Part shown: positions 33,442-41,892 of the stretch, piece after piece
Position numbering within the stretch: the first letter of the stretch is position 1
How the letters are laid out: each line of letters starts with the position of its first letter
NCBI GenBank assembly: GCA_964356135.1
Contig: CAYHGV010000003.1
Coordinates: forward strand, 1-50,498
Length of the DNA: 50,498 nt
Direction of reading: 5' to 3'
From: CAYHGV01 sp964356135
GTDB lineage: Bacteria > Hydrothermota > Tepidihabitantia > CAYHGV01
The notes under the pieces: model-generated
Databases searched by the model: none
What the model saw: the letters and a program-made list of their open reading frames with translations, nothing else
Told to the model about the DNA's origin: nothing
Made by a program: the position numbers and the translations under genes

Positions 33442-34076
33442 TGAGGATAGTGATTTTGGGACCGCCGGGCTCGGGCAAAGGCACCCAGGCTCAGATTCTT
33501 GCTTCGACAAAAGGTTGGGCTTGGTTTTCGACCGGTGATGTCCTGCGTAAGGAGATCAGTAGAAACACGGTCCGCGCCCAATCAGTTCGCCGGTATGTCG
33601 AAACCGGGTCACTCGTTCCCGACGGAGTTATCTTGGACCTGGCGAAAGAGTTTCTGGCGGGGAGTGGCACGGCGGGCGTCGTATTCGACGGTTTTCCCCG
33701 AACCTTGAAGCAGGCAGAAGGTCTTGACCGGTTATTAGGCCAGCGGTTAGACCGGGCAGTGTTTATCGACTTGCCGGATAGCGAAGTTGTCACCCGGCTT
33801 ACCAGCCGCTGGGTTTGTCCCGACTGCGGAGAAACCTATAACATCATAACCAGTCCGCCGACAAAGACCGGCACCTGTGACCGCTGTCAGGGTCAGCTCA
33901 AGCCGCGCGTCGATGACACGGCAGATGTGATAACCGCCCGACTTGCAATCTATCACAAAAACGAACAAGAACTTTTTCATTACTATGAAAAGCAGGGGAT
34001 TGCAAAAAAAGTGGACGGGACGGGAAGCATCGAGGGAGTTCATGAGCGGATTGTGGCGTCATGGGTGTCTTCATAA
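33441..34076 (+). CDS. adk: adenylate kinase, zinc-binding lid
   Basis: 211 residues. It balances ATP, ADP and AMP. The P-loop GPPGSGKGTQ is at residues 7-16, and FDGFPRT is the AMP-binding segment. The lid holds four cysteines (Cys126, Cys129, Cys146, Cys149), the zinc form known from many Gram-positive and thermophilic bacteria. It starts at a GTG that overlaps the secY stop by one base and overlaps map by 16 bases. Confidence 0.97.
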   Translation: MRIVILGPPGSGKGTQAQILASTKGWAWFSTGDVLRKEISRNTVRAQSVRRYVETGSLVPDGVILDLAKEFLAGSGTAGVVFDGFPRTLKQAEGLDRLLGQRLDRAVFIDLPDSEVVTRLTSRWVCPDCGETYNIITSPPTKTGTCDRCQGQLKPRVDDTADVITARLAIYHKNEQELFHYYEKQGIAKKVDGTGSIEGVHERIVASWVSS

Positions 34077-34813
34077 AGTCAGCGTCGGAGATTGCGAAAA
34101 TCCGGGATGCTGCCCGGATTGTGGCGAAGTCCCTCGATTTTGTTGAAGGCGAGCTCGCAGCGGGAATGATGACCAAAGAGGTGGAAGTTCTCCTGGATGA
34201 ATTTATTCATAACGAAGGAGGCGTGTCCGCGTTTAAGGGCTATCGAGGTTTTCCGGCAGCAGTCTGTATCAGTCTGAATGAAGAAGTAGTGCACGGCATT
34301 CCCGACTCGAGGAAACTGGTCGACGGTGACGTCGTCAAAATCGATGTCGGAGTCAAAAAAGACGGATTTTATGCGGATGGAGCGAAAAGTTTTACCGTGG
34401 GGACGGTTGATAAAAAAATTGCCGAGCTCTTGACGGTGAGTCAGGAGGCTCTCTACTTAGGTATTGAAAAAGCCCGGTCGGGGAATCACGTTTCGGATAT
34501 TTCACACACCATTGAAAACCATGCACAGCGATTCGGATTTTCAGTGGTCAAGGAACTCGCCGGACACGGAGTGGGAATCGAGCTTCACGAAGAGCCCCAG
34601 ATTCCCAATTTCGGCCGACCCGGCCACGGCGTCAAGCTCGAACCAGGAATGACGCTGTGCATTGAACCGATGTTGAATCTCGGAACCGACCGGGTCAAAA
34701 CTTTGAAAAACGGCTGGACGGTCGTAACGGCGGACGGCTTATCCTCAGCCCATTTTGAGCATACGGTTCTCGTGGGCGAAAGCCGTCCTGAGATACTCAC
34801 GCAGCTCGGCTGA
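34061..34813 (+). CDS. map: methionine aminopeptidase, type I
   Basis: 250 residues. It removes the initiator methionine from new proteins. The metal-binding site can be traced through VVKIDVGVKKDGFYADGAKS (two Asp), GHGVGIELHEEPQ (His) and LCIEPMLN (Glu), with a last Glu in FEHTVLV. There is no N-terminal zinc finger, which makes it the short bacterial form. It overlaps adk by 16 bases and infA by one. Confidence 0.97.
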   Translation: MGVFIKSASEIAKIRDAARIVAKSLDFVEGELAAGMMTKEVEVLLDEFIHNEGGVSAFKGYRGFPAAVCISLNEEVVHGIPDSRKLVDGDVVKIDVGVKKDGFYADGAKSFTVGTVDKKIAELLTVSQEALYLGIEKARSGNHVSDISHTIENHAQRFGFSVVKELAGHGVGIELHEEPQIPNFGRPGHGVKLEPGMTLCIEPMLNLGTDRVKTLKNGWTVVTADGLSSAHFEHTVLVGESRPEILTQLG

Positions 34814-35031
34814 TGGCACGAAAGGATATGATTCAAACCGAAGGGACGATCATCGAAGCGTTGCCCAATGCCTTTTTCCGGGTGGAATTAGATAACGGCC
34901 ACCGGGTTCTCGCTCACGTCTCGGGCAAGATGCGAATGCACTTTATCAGGATTCTACCCGGCGACCGGGTGATGGTTGAGTTGTCACCCTATGACTTGTC
35001 CCGGGGTCGAATTGTCTATCGGTATAAATAA
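34813..35031 (+). CDS. infA: translation initiation factor IF-1
   Basis: 72 residues, the standard size. The S1-type OB fold is clear: GTIIEALPNAFFRVELDNGH, RILPGDRVMVELSPYDLSRG and RIVYRYK. It occupies the A site of the 30S subunit during initiation. The ATG overlaps the map stop. Confidence 0.97.
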   Translation: MARKDMIQTEGTIIEALPNAFFRVELDNGHRVLAHVSGKMRMHFIRILPGDRVMVELSPYDLSRGRIVYRYK

Positions 35032-35045
35032 AAACAAGGATAGCG

Positions 35046-35162
35046 ATGAAAGTAAAACCATCAATTAAGAAGCGATGTGCACACTGCAAGATTATAAAGC
35101 GGCGGGGTGTGCTCCGGGTCATCTGCTCGCGTGACCCCAAGCATAAACAACGCCAGGGATAG
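35046..35162 (+). CDS. rpmJ: 50S ribosomal protein L36, zinc form
   Basis: 38 residues: MKVKPSIKKRCAHCK at the start and DPKHKQRQG at the end. Cys11, Cys14, Cys27 and His33 form the zinc site, so this is the zinc-binding version. It lies between infA and rpsM as usual. Confidence 0.95.
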   Translation: MKVKPSIKKRCAHCKIIKRRGVLRVICSRDPKHKQRQG

Positions 35163-35170
35163 GAGGTGTA

Positions 35171-35551
35171 ATGGCACGAATTGCTGGTGTTGAATTACCA
35201 CGAAATAAGAGTATCGAGTACGCTCTGCCTCACATTTATGGAATCGGCCAGGTCACTGCCCGCCTGATTATTAAACGGGCACAGGTTGATCCTCATAAGA
35301 AGGTTTCGGTACTTTCGGATGACGAGGTGACGAGAATCCGGAAGGAAATCGAAACGAACTATAAGGTCGAAGGTGCCTTACGGGCAGAGATTTCGAGTAA
35401 TATTAAGCGCTACATTGAAATCGGTTCGTATCGGGGTATGCGTCATAAGTCGGGATTGCCGGTTCGAGGACAACGGACCCGGACCAATGCCCGGACCCGG
35501 AAAGGTCCGCGTAAAACTGCGGGCGTCATCAAAGTAAAGAAGGGAGAATAG
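35171..35551 (+). CDS. rpsM: 30S ribosomal protein S13
   Basis: 126 residues. RIAGVELPRNKSIEYALPHI and YGIG at the N terminus and the C-terminal RHKSGLPVRGQRTRTNARTR are diagnostic. It contacts the head of 16S rRNA and the 50S bridge. AGGAGG sits just ahead of the ATG. Confidence 0.97.
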   Translation: MARIAGVELPRNKSIEYALPHIYGIGQVTARLIIKRAQVDPHKKVSVLSDDEVTRIRKEIETNYKVEGALRAEISSNIKRYIEIGSYRGMRHKSGLPVRGQRTRTNARTRKGPRKTAGVIKVKKGE

Positions 35552-35552
35552 G

Positions 35553-35930
35553 ATGGCGAAGCGCACGCAAAAAAAACGAAGGGTCGCGCCGGTGGGGGTA
35601 GCCCATATCGCGGCGACGTTTAATAATACGATTATTAGTATTACCGACCCTGAAGGTAATGTCATCGCCTGGTCGTCACCCGGCCGTTCCGGTTTTAAAG
35701 GAACGAAAAAGGGGACACCGTATGCTGCCCAGATCGCGGCTGAGAATTGCGCGCGCGAGGCGGTTGCACAGGGATTGAAAAAAGTTGATGTAAAAATTAA
35801 AGGGCCCGGTCCGGGTCGGGAAGTAGCAATTCGTTCTCTTCAAAACGCCGGTCTCGATATTATGTCAATCAAGGATGTAACGCCGATACCGCACAACGGC
35901 TGTCGGCCGCCCAGGCGGCGGAGAGTATAA
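35553..35930 (+). CDS. rpsK: 30S ribosomal protein S11
   Basis: 125 residues. Signatures are AHIAATFNNTIISITDPEGN, GFKGTKKGTPYAAQ and DVTPIPHNGCRPPRRRRV at the C terminus. It lines the platform near the mRNA exit. One base separates it from rpsM. Confidence 0.97.
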   Translation: MAKRTQKKRRVAPVGVAHIAATFNNTIISITDPEGNVIAWSSPGRSGFKGTKKGTPYAAQIAAENCAREAVAQGLKKVDVKIKGPGPGREVAIRSLQNAGLDIMSIKDVTPIPHNGCRPPRRRRV

Positions 35931-35931
35931 G

Positions 35932-36552
35932 ATGGCACGCTATATTGATCGGCGCTGTGTGCGATGTCGAAGAGCGGGCGAGAAGCTCTTTTTGAAAGGT
36001 GAGCGGTGTTTTACCGAGAAGTGCGCAATCAGCCGGCGGCCCGCATCCGAACAGAGAAAACGGGGCAAAAAAATGTCGGCGTATTCAATTCAGCTCCTGG
36101 AGAAGCAAAAACTGAAGGCAATTTACGGGGTATTAGAAACGCAATTCCGGCTCTATTTTGAGAGAGCGGAGAAGAAGGGTAACCCGGCGGAAAACCTTTT
36201 GAGTCTCCTCGAGCGGAGGCTGGACAATGCGATCTACCGGCTCGGGTTTGCGAGTTCACGGACCCAAGCCCGCCAGGTGGTGCGCCACGGCCATATCATT
36301 GTTAATCAAAGAAAAGTCGATATTCCTTCGTTTACCGTGAAGCCCGGAGACCTGATTGGAGTTCGAGACAAGAGCCGAAAATTACCGGTCGTCAAAGAAG
36401 GTCTGGAAAACAAAGACCCGGTAGCGGTCGTGGGCTGGTTGGAACTGGATAAGGAGCGTATGGCGGGTAAAGTTTTACGCATACCGACGATTGAGGATAC
36501 AGGTGACATACCGGCTAATCCCCGGTTAGTCGTCGAGTTATACTCTAAATAG
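35932..36552 (+). CDS. rpsD: 30S ribosomal protein S4, zinc form
   Basis: 206 residues. The N terminus has four cysteines (Cys9, Cys12, Cys26, Cys31) that form the zinc site found in one of the two S4 types. The S4 RNA-binding domain is clear as RLDNAIYRLGFASSRTQARQ and VRHGHIIVNQRKVDIPS. S4 starts 30S assembly at the five-way junction of 16S rRNA and often represses its own operon. It begins one base after rpsK. Confidence 0.97.
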   Translation: MARYIDRRCVRCRRAGEKLFLKGERCFTEKCAISRRPASEQRKRGKKMSAYSIQLLEKQKLKAIYGVLETQFRLYFERAEKKGNPAENLLSLLERRLDNAIYRLGFASSRTQARQVVRHGHIIVNQRKVDIPSFTVKPGDLIGVRDKSRKLPVVKEGLENKDPVAVVGWLELDKERMAGKVLRIPTIEDTGDIPANPRLVVELYSK

Positions 36553-36561
36553 GAAGGGTGA

Positions 36562-37575
36562 ATGAGGCTGAGACCATTTCATATTCCCCAGCGGATAGAA
36601 GTAGAGCCGGAATCGCTTTCGAGCGAATTCGGCCGGTTCATCGTTGGCCCGTTAGAACGAGGCTGGGGTCATACGATGGGTAATAGTTTGCGTCGGGCAC
36701 TCCTCTCTTCGGTTCAGGGTACGAGTATCAGCGAGCTGCGGATCGATGGGGTCGTCCATGAGTTTTCAACGCTACCGGATGTGTTAGAAGATGTTACCCA
36801 GATCGTTTTGAATTTAAAAAAGATCCGGTTGCAACTGAATGCCGAAATTCCTAAACTCTGCTATCTCCATGCCCGGGGCAAGAGTGAATTTTTTGCCCGG
36901 GATTTAGAGGTGCCGCCCGAGGTTGAGATCAAGACTCCGGACCAGAAGATTCTCACGATTACCAGTGCAAAACGTTTGGTCAATATGGAGTTGAAAGTTG
37001 AAAACGGGCGAGGCTGGGTTCCGGCGGAACGATTGAAGAAACAGAGAAATGTTCCACCGGGAGTGGTCGTGCTCGACTGTTTTTTCTCGCCGGTCAAAAA
37101 GGTCAACTACCGGGTCGAGAATACTCGGTTTGCCGAGCGCACCGATTACGAGAAGGTGATTCTCGAGGTTTCGACCGATGGCACGGTTAAGCCGGAAGAG
37201 GCGATGATTCAAGCGGCAACGATTCTGCGCGACCATATGGTTCCGGTTATCGGTCTGGGTACCGAGCCGGTCTTCATAAAGAAAGAAGAAAAGGTAGACC
37301 GGAAGCGGGAACTACAGCTTGCCATGTTCAACCGCGACATCGATGAGCTTGAAATTTCGCACCGGGCGAGTAATTCCCTGAAGCACGGTCGGCTGAAATC
37401 GACCGGTGCGTCGGTGTATATCAAAACGATTGGCGATTTGGTCCGGCGAACCAAAAAGGAGATGCTCGATATCGAAAACTTTGGCCGTAAATCATTAGCC
37501 GAATTGGAAGAGGTTTTATCGAGACTCGAACTGTCCTTCGAAATGGATGTCGAACAGATCGTGAAGGGGGATTAA
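36562..37575 (+). CDS. rpoA: RNA polymerase alpha subunit
   Basis: 337 residues. The N-terminal assembly domain includes GWGHTMGNSLRRALLSS and the following HEFSTLPDVLEDV. The C-terminal DNA-binding domain has SLKHGRLKSTGASV and then DIENFGRKSLAELEEVL, the helix-hairpin-helix that contacts UP elements and activators. It lies nine bases after rpsD, with GGAAGGG before the ATG. Confidence 0.97.
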   Translation: MRLRPFHIPQRIEVEPESLSSEFGRFIVGPLERGWGHTMGNSLRRALLSSVQGTSISELRIDGVVHEFSTLPDVLEDVTQIVLNLKKIRLQLNAEIPKLCYLHARGKSEFFARDLEVPPEVEIKTPDQKILTITSAKRLVNMELKVENGRGWVPAERLKKQRNVPPGVVVLDCFFSPVKKVNYRVENTRFAERTDYEKVILEVSTDGTVKPEEAMIQAATILRDHMVPVIGLGTEPVFIKKEEKVDRKRELQLAMFNRDIDELEISHRASNSLKHGRLKSTGASVYIKTIGDLVRRTKKEMLDIENFGRKSLAELEEVLSRLELSFEMDVEQIVKGD

Positions 37576-37576
37576 T

Positions 37577-38041
37577 ATGCGGCACGGTGACCGGGTGAAG
37601 AAATTAGGCCGAACGCGGCGTCATCGCCGGGCGTTGCTGCGGAATTTGGTTGAAGCCCTCTTTATCTCGGAGCGAATCCGAACGACCGTCAGCAAGGCAA
37701 AAGAAGCGCGCCGGTTTGCCGAGCGGCTGATTACGATTGCCAAGGCCGATACCCTCGCCGCCCGGCGTCAGGTCGCAAAGTTCATCCGTGACCACCGGTT
37801 GGTGAAGCGGTTGTTCTCGGAACTTGCGCCCCGTTTTAAAGACCGGCCCGGTGGTTATACCAGGATTTTGAAGCTCGGTCCGCGACCGGGCGATGGTGCG
37901 GAAATGGTGCTCTTGGAGCTGGTGGTTAAGAGCGAAGCCAAGCAGGCAGTCAAACCGGTCAAAAAACCGAAAGCAGCAAAAGAACCGAAAAAAGAAACGA
38001 AAGAAAAGCGAGGAAAAACGAAGAAGCCGGAAAAGGCGTAG
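37577..38041 (+). CDS. rplQ: 50S ribosomal protein L17 with Lys/Pro-rich tail
   Basis: 154 residues. Residues 1-117 are normal L17 (MRHGDRVKKLGRTRRHRRAL, then FSELAPRFKDRPGGYTRILK and GDGAEMVLLELV). A 37-residue tail made almost only of Lys, Pro, Glu and Ala follows; such tails occur in several phyla and may touch rRNA. It is the last gene of the ribosomal operon, and I see no clear T-tract terminator after it. Confidence 0.96.
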   Translation: MRHGDRVKKLGRTRRHRRALLRNLVEALFISERIRTTVSKAKEARRFAERLITIAKADTLAARRQVAKFIRDHRLVKRLFSELAPRFKDRPGGYTRILKLGPRPGDGAEMVLLELVVKSEAKQAVKPVKKPKAAKEPKKETKEKRGKTKKPEKA

Positions 38042-38086
38042 CATTCGCTCTTGACAGAATTTATTTTATGGTGACAATGGAGGAAG

Positions 38087-38449
38087 ATGTTACGGATCGT
38101 CTGTAAATCCAAAATCCAGCGGGTAAAAGTAACCGAAAAGAATCTCCTTTACGAAGGCTCGATAACCATTGATGGTGTGCTGATGGCGAGTGCGGATATC
38201 ATTGAAGGCGAGGCGGTTCAGGTTATCAATATCAATAATGGCGCACGGCTTGTTACCTATACGATGAAGGGCGAGGAGCATTCGGGCACGATTTGTCTGA
38301 ACGGCGGCACCGCCCGCCTGGGCGAGAAAGGCGATGAGCTGATTATTATATCCTACTGTCTGTTGGATACGGCCGCTGCCCGGGATTTTGAACCGAAGAA
38401 AATTTTTGTCGATGCGCAGAACCGACCGCTTCCACCCCGTCAGCAGTGA
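38087..38449 (+). CDS. panD: aspartate 1-decarboxylase
   Basis: 120 residues. It makes beta-alanine from aspartate for pantothenate and coenzyme A. The proenzyme cleaves itself between Gly24 and Ser25 in YEGSITID to form the pyruvoyl group, and that site is intact. Downstream, GARLVTYTMKG and INGAAARL-type NGGTARL are conserved. GGAGG precedes the ATG. It follows rplQ after 45 bases; no other pantothenate gene is nearby. Confidence 0.95.
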   Translation: MLRIVCKSKIQRVKVTEKNLLYEGSITIDGVLMASADIIEGEAVQVININNGARLVTYTMKGEEHSGTICLNGGTARLGEKGDELIIISYCLLDTAAARDFEPKKIFVDAQNRPLPPRQQ

Positions 38450-38486
38450 TCAACCCGCTTCCACCCACAATTTCTAACCACCTACC

Positions 38487-39230
38487 GTGATTGCGATCAT
38501 CTTAGCCGCAGGTCAGAGCAAGCGGATGCACGGCACGACCCCGAAGGTGCTGCTGCCGCTTTTGAAACGGCCGCTGCTCAGTTATGTGCTCGGTGCGGTT
38601 CGTCCTCTGTCCCCGGATAAAATTCTTTTAGTGGTTGGTAATTCGGGTGAGACGATGCAACACCAGTTTGGGGCTCCGGATACTTCGTTTGTCGTCCAAC
38701 CCGCACCTTGGGGGACTGCCCAGGCGGTGATGGTCTGCAGAGATTTTTTGGTACGGCCGGAGGAAGAGGTGATGGTGCTGTGCGGCGACGTGCCGCTGTT
38801 AACATCAAAAACCTTGAATCGGCTCGTGCAGGTCCACCGTGCGGAACAGGCGAGTCTGACTCTCGTTACTGCGTTTCTCGATAATCCCCAGGGGTATGGC
38901 CGGATTGTGCGCAACGGCACCGGCGATGTTTCCGGTATCGTTGAGGAGCGCGATGCTTCCGCCGCGGTGCGTACGGTTAAAGAAATAAATGCCGGGGTTT
39001 ATGTCTTTCATACCCAACCGTTGCTTGCAGCATTAGAAAAAATCAGCCCGAGTCCCGTAACCCGGGAGTATTATCTGACCGACACCATACCCCGGATTGC
39101 TGCCCAGGGACGGATTGGGGCGCTGACGGTCGAAAACCCGGAAGAGATTTTAGGAGTCAATACCCCGGAGGAGTTGCTCCGGGTGGAAACGATTCTTAAA
39201 AGGCGAAAGGAGGCAGGTGAATTTTTCTGA
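38487..39230 (+). CDS. stand-alone sugar nucleotidyltransferase (GlmU N-terminal domain-like)
   Basis: 247 residues. The fold is that of the uridyltransferase half of GlmU: ILAAGQSKRMHGTTPKVLLP (nucleotide loop and Lys), VQPAPWGTAQAV, VMVLCGDVPLL with the metal-binding Asp, GYGRIVRNGTGDVSGIVEE, and EINAGVYVF. GlmU makes UDP-GlcNAc from GlcNAc-1-P and UTP. The left-handed beta-helix acetyltransferase half is absent, so acetylation must come from elsewhere if this is the main GlmU. Start is GTG 38487. It comes 37 bases after panD. Confidence 0.85.
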   Translation: MIAIILAAGQSKRMHGTTPKVLLPLLKRPLLSYVLGAVRPLSPDKILLVVGNSGETMQHQFGAPDTSFVVQPAPWGTAQAVMVCRDFLVRPEEEVMVLCGDVPLLTSKTLNRLVQVHRAEQASLTLVTAFLDNPQGYGRIVRNGTGDVSGIVEERDASAAVRTVKEINAGVYVFHTQPLLAALEKISPSPVTREYYLTDTIPRIAAQGRIGALTVENPEEILGVNTPEELLRVETILKRRKEAGEFF

Positions 39231-39394
39231 TCGGAGGGTGATTCTCAAATGGTAAATTCGAAATTTGAATCCCTCATCCGCCACACTTCTTGGCGGACGA
39301 AACAAATTCAAGCCTCAAAATTCAAAAGATTGTCCGGTGAGTGGGTTTAGGATTTCGAAATTAGAATTTAGGGTTTCTCCGATTGGGAGCATCG
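39231..39394. other. repeat-filled gap
   Basis: Holds A/T-rich filler of the TAAATTCGAAATTTGAATCC type, an inverse copy of which (GGATTTCGAAATTAGAATTT) follows the hairpin at 39277-39297. No gene is seen. Confidence 0.55.
39277..39297. repeat. TCCGCCA-N7-TGGCGGA palindrome
   Basis: Perfect arms with loop CACTTCT, followed by CGAAACAAATTC. The copy at 41800 has nearly the same right flank. Confidence 0.85.
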
Positions 39395-39823
39395 ATGGCT
39401 GCTAAGCGGATTGGGCGCAAGATACTGCTGGGGCTGTTAATCGCCGCGGTCGGTTTTGCAGTCTATTCGGTGGTGAAGCGCTTTTCTCCGAAAAAAGCGG
39501 CACCGCCGATCGATCGGGGTTCAATCCGAATTCAGGTGCTGAACGGCTCCGGCTTCGACAAGGAAGGGAAACGGGCAGCCAATCTTCTGCGGAGTTTTGG
39601 GTTTGATGTCTGGGAGATTAAAGACGCTACCCAGCTCTTTGACAAGACAAAGCTTTATGAACATACCGATAAACAACTGCGGAATGGCCGGGAGGTTGCA
39701 CGGGCGCTGCGCTATCGGGATAAGGTCGGGTTGGAGCTCGATTCGTTACTCTATCTGGATGTGACGGTGATCGTCGGTAAGGATTATAAAAAATTCTTTC
39801 CAGATACCGGACAGGTATTTTGA
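39395..39823 (+). CDS. membrane-anchored LytR C-terminal domain protein
   Basis: 142 residues. A transmembrane helix lies at about residues 9-25, and the rest is exported. Residues 45-140 match the LytR_C domain: IRIQVLNGSGFDKEGKRAAN, LLRSFGFDVWEIKDA and YLDVTVIVGKDY. The domain occurs at the end of LytR-CpsA-Psr proteins or alone, and probably binds cell-envelope polymer; its activity is unknown. I chose ATG 39395; a TTG four codons earlier is also possible. Its stop overlaps the TTG of rsfS. Confidence 0.8.
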   Translation: MAAKRIGRKILLGLLIAAVGFAVYSVVKRFSPKKAAPPIDRGSIRIQVLNGSGFDKEGKRAANLLRSFGFDVWEIKDATQLFDKTKLYEHTDKQLRNGREVARALRYRDKVGLELDSLLYLDVTVIVGKDYKKFFPDTGQVF

Positions 39824-40182
39824 TTAACCGGGGTTCGACTCTTTCAAAACGGATTGCTCGTATCATCGATGATAAAAAAGGCGAAGATATTCTCATTTTA
39901 AACTTACGGCGTCATTCGCCGATCACCGATTTCTTTATCCTCTGCACCGCCAGTTCTTCAATCCACGCCCAGGCGATTGCCGACGGCATTGAAGAGACCC
40001 TGGCTCGGCTCAAGCATAAACCGCATCATTGTGAAGGATACGCCCTTGCCAACTGGATTCTTTTGGATTATCTTTCGGTCGTGGTTCACATCTTTTTGGC
40101 CGATGTCCGGTCTTTCTACGGATTGGAGCGACTCTGGGGTGATGCACCAAAGGTGAAGTTTGATGATTCAGGCAGTGATTAG
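39820..40182 (+). CDS. rsfS: ribosomal silencing factor RsfS
   Basis: 120 residues, the usual size. It binds L14 on the 50S subunit and blocks joining of the subunits when nutrients run low. Family marks are KGEDILILNLR, SPITDFFILCTASSSIHAQA, CEGYALANWILLDYLSVVVHIF and the C-terminal FYGLERLWGDAP. The start is TTG inside the previous stop. The final 20 bases overlap argS. Confidence 0.95.
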   Translation: MINRGSTLSKRIARIIDDKKGEDILILNLRRHSPITDFFILCTASSSIHAQAIADGIEETLARLKHKPHHCEGYALANWILLDYLSVVVHIFLADVRSFYGLERLWGDAPKVKFDDSGSD

Positions 40183-41746
40183 CAAGCGCATTGTGGAACT
40201 GATCGGGGAAGTGCCCGCCAAGCACGAAATCGCAAGAATAAAAGATCCCGGTTTCGGCGACTATGCTTCCAACCTGCCGTTTTTACTGGCGCAACCCGCT
40301 CGTCAGGATCCCCGGACGCTGGCGCAACAGTTGAGCGAAAGCTTGAGCCGGTTTCCGGAATTCGAAGCGGTCCGGCCGGGGGGTAAGGGGTTTATCAATT
40401 TTGTCCTGAGCCGGGATTTTCTCGTTCAAGGATTGAAACGGGCAGGCGAGAGCGGATTCGGTCCGAGCACGGTTGGTAATAACGAGAAAGTGTTGGTCGA
40501 ATATATTTCCGCAAATCCAACCGGTCCGCTCAATGTTGTCAATGCCCGGGCCGGCGCCTTGGGTAATGCGATTGTCAATCTCCTCCGGTATACCGGCTTT
40601 GACGCCCACTCCGAAAACTACATCAATGACGGTGGAACCCAGGTCGAACTGTTGCGGGCATCGTTGGCGGCACGGGTCAAAGAGCTTAAGGGCGAACCGG
40701 CGTCCGTCCCCGAGGGCGGCTATCCGGGCGAATATCTGATTCCGATTGCGCGCGAGGTGATCGAAAAAAATATCGACGAGAATGAATGGGCGCAGTATGT
40801 TCTTCGGCGGATTGTCCAGGGACAGAACGAGAGCCTGGAAGGATTGGGCCTGCGCTTCGACCGTTGTACCTACGAGAGTTCGGTTCGACCTCATAATTTG
40901 GAAATACTCTCCCTGCTCGGCGAACGGAAATTAAGCTACGTCGAGGAAGGGGCGGTCTGGTTCCGGGCAAAAGATTTTGGCGATACCGAAGACCGGGTGT
41001 TGGTGAAATCGGACGGCAACCCGACCTATTTCCTCACCGACCTCACCTACCATCGAGGGAAGTTTGAGCGTGGATTTGAGCGGCTGATAACCATCTGGGG
41101 GCCGGACCACCACGGTGATATTCAGCGGCTGCGCGGCGGCGTTACGGCACTGGGTTTGCCCGATAACCGGCTGGAGATTCTGATCTGCCAGGAGACGCAC
41201 CTCAAACGGGGTCAGGAAATCGTCAGCATGTCGAAACGGGCGGGCGAATATGTGACGCTCGATGCGGTGCTCGGGGAGATCGGTGCCGATGCCTTAAAGT
41301 TCTTTCTCCTGATGCGTAAGGCATCCCAGCATTTGGAATTTGATTTGGAACTGGCAAAGAAGACGACGAGTGAGAATCCGGTGTACTATGTTCAATACGG
41401 GCATGCGCGCATCGCGAGTATTTTAAAATATGCCAATGACCAGGGACTTTCACCCAGCGCGGAGTTCTTGACCGAGCTCAACCAGCCGGAGGAGCGGGAG
41501 CTGATTAAGACGATTCTCGATTTTCCCGATACGGTTCTGCAAGCCGCGCTCAGCCGGGAGCCGCACCGGGTTAGCTATTATCTGTTAGAATTAGCATCGT
41601 CGTTTCATTATTTTTATGAGCGCCATCGGGTCGTCTCGCCCAAGCGCGAGCTGAGCGGTGCCCGACTGTATCTCTGTCAGTTGACGAAGAACGTGCTGAA
41701 AGAAGGTTTGACCCTGTTAGGGGTCGGTGCGCCGGAAAGGATGTAG
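40163..41746 (+). CDS. argS: arginyl-tRNA synthetase with non-canonical HIGH motif
   Basis: 527 residues from ATG 40163 (a TTG one codon earlier is also possible). The N-terminal Add-1 domain, class I catalytic domain and C-terminal DALR anticodon domain (VYYVQYGHARIASILKYA) are all present. The nucleotide-binding signature reads ANPTGPLNVVNARAG (117-131), so NVVN (124-127) stands where HVGH or HIGH is normally found. The second signature is SMSKR (355-359), as in many ArgRS lacking a canonical KMSKS. Length and all other segments look normal, so I expect an active enzyme of a variant lineage. It overlaps rsfS by 20 bases. Confidence 0.95.
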   Translation: MIQAVISKRIVELIGEVPAKHEIARIKDPGFGDYASNLPFLLAQPARQDPRTLAQQLSESLSRFPEFEAVRPGGKGFINFVLSRDFLVQGLKRAGESGFGPSTVGNNEKVLVEYISANPTGPLNVVNARAGALGNAIVNLLRYTGFDAHSENYINDGGTQVELLRASLAARVKELKGEPASVPEGGYPGEYLIPIAREVIEKNIDENEWAQYVLRRIVQGQNESLEGLGLRFDRCTYESSVRPHNLEILSLLGERKLSYVEEGAVWFRAKDFGDTEDRVLVKSDGNPTYFLTDLTYHRGKFERGFERLITIWGPDHHGDIQRLRGGVTALGLPDNRLEILICQETHLKRGQEIVSMSKRAGEYVTLDAVLGEIGADALKFFLLMRKASQHLEFDLELAKKTTSENPVYYVQYGHARIASILKYANDQGLSPSAEFLTELNQPEERELIKTILDFPDTVLQAALSREPHRVSYYLLELASSFHYFYERHRVVSPKRELSGARLYLCQLTKNVLKEGLTLLGVGAPERM

Positions 41747-41799
41747 GATGACTACTCGAACGAGGCTGTGGTTATTAAATTCTAAATCCAAAATACTAA

Positions 41800-41820
41800 T
41801 CCGCCATACCCCTTGGCGGA
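41800..41820. repeat. TCCGCCA-N7-TGGCGGA palindrome
   Basis: Perfect arms with loop TACCCCT, followed by CTAAACAATCTC. Confidence 0.85.
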
Positions 41821-41892
41821 CTAAACAATCTCTAAATTCTAATAAACAAAATTCAAAAAGAGTTTGGATATTTAATATTGGGAATTTGTTTA

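Noticed and set aside
38051..38078. TTGACA with GACAAT as a promoter of panD
   Set aside because: The -10 box is poor and would leave too short a leader for the GGAGG ribosome site that is clearly used.
40283..40894. 203-codon frame opposite argS
   Set aside because: Shadow frame on the complementary strand of a strongly conserved gene.
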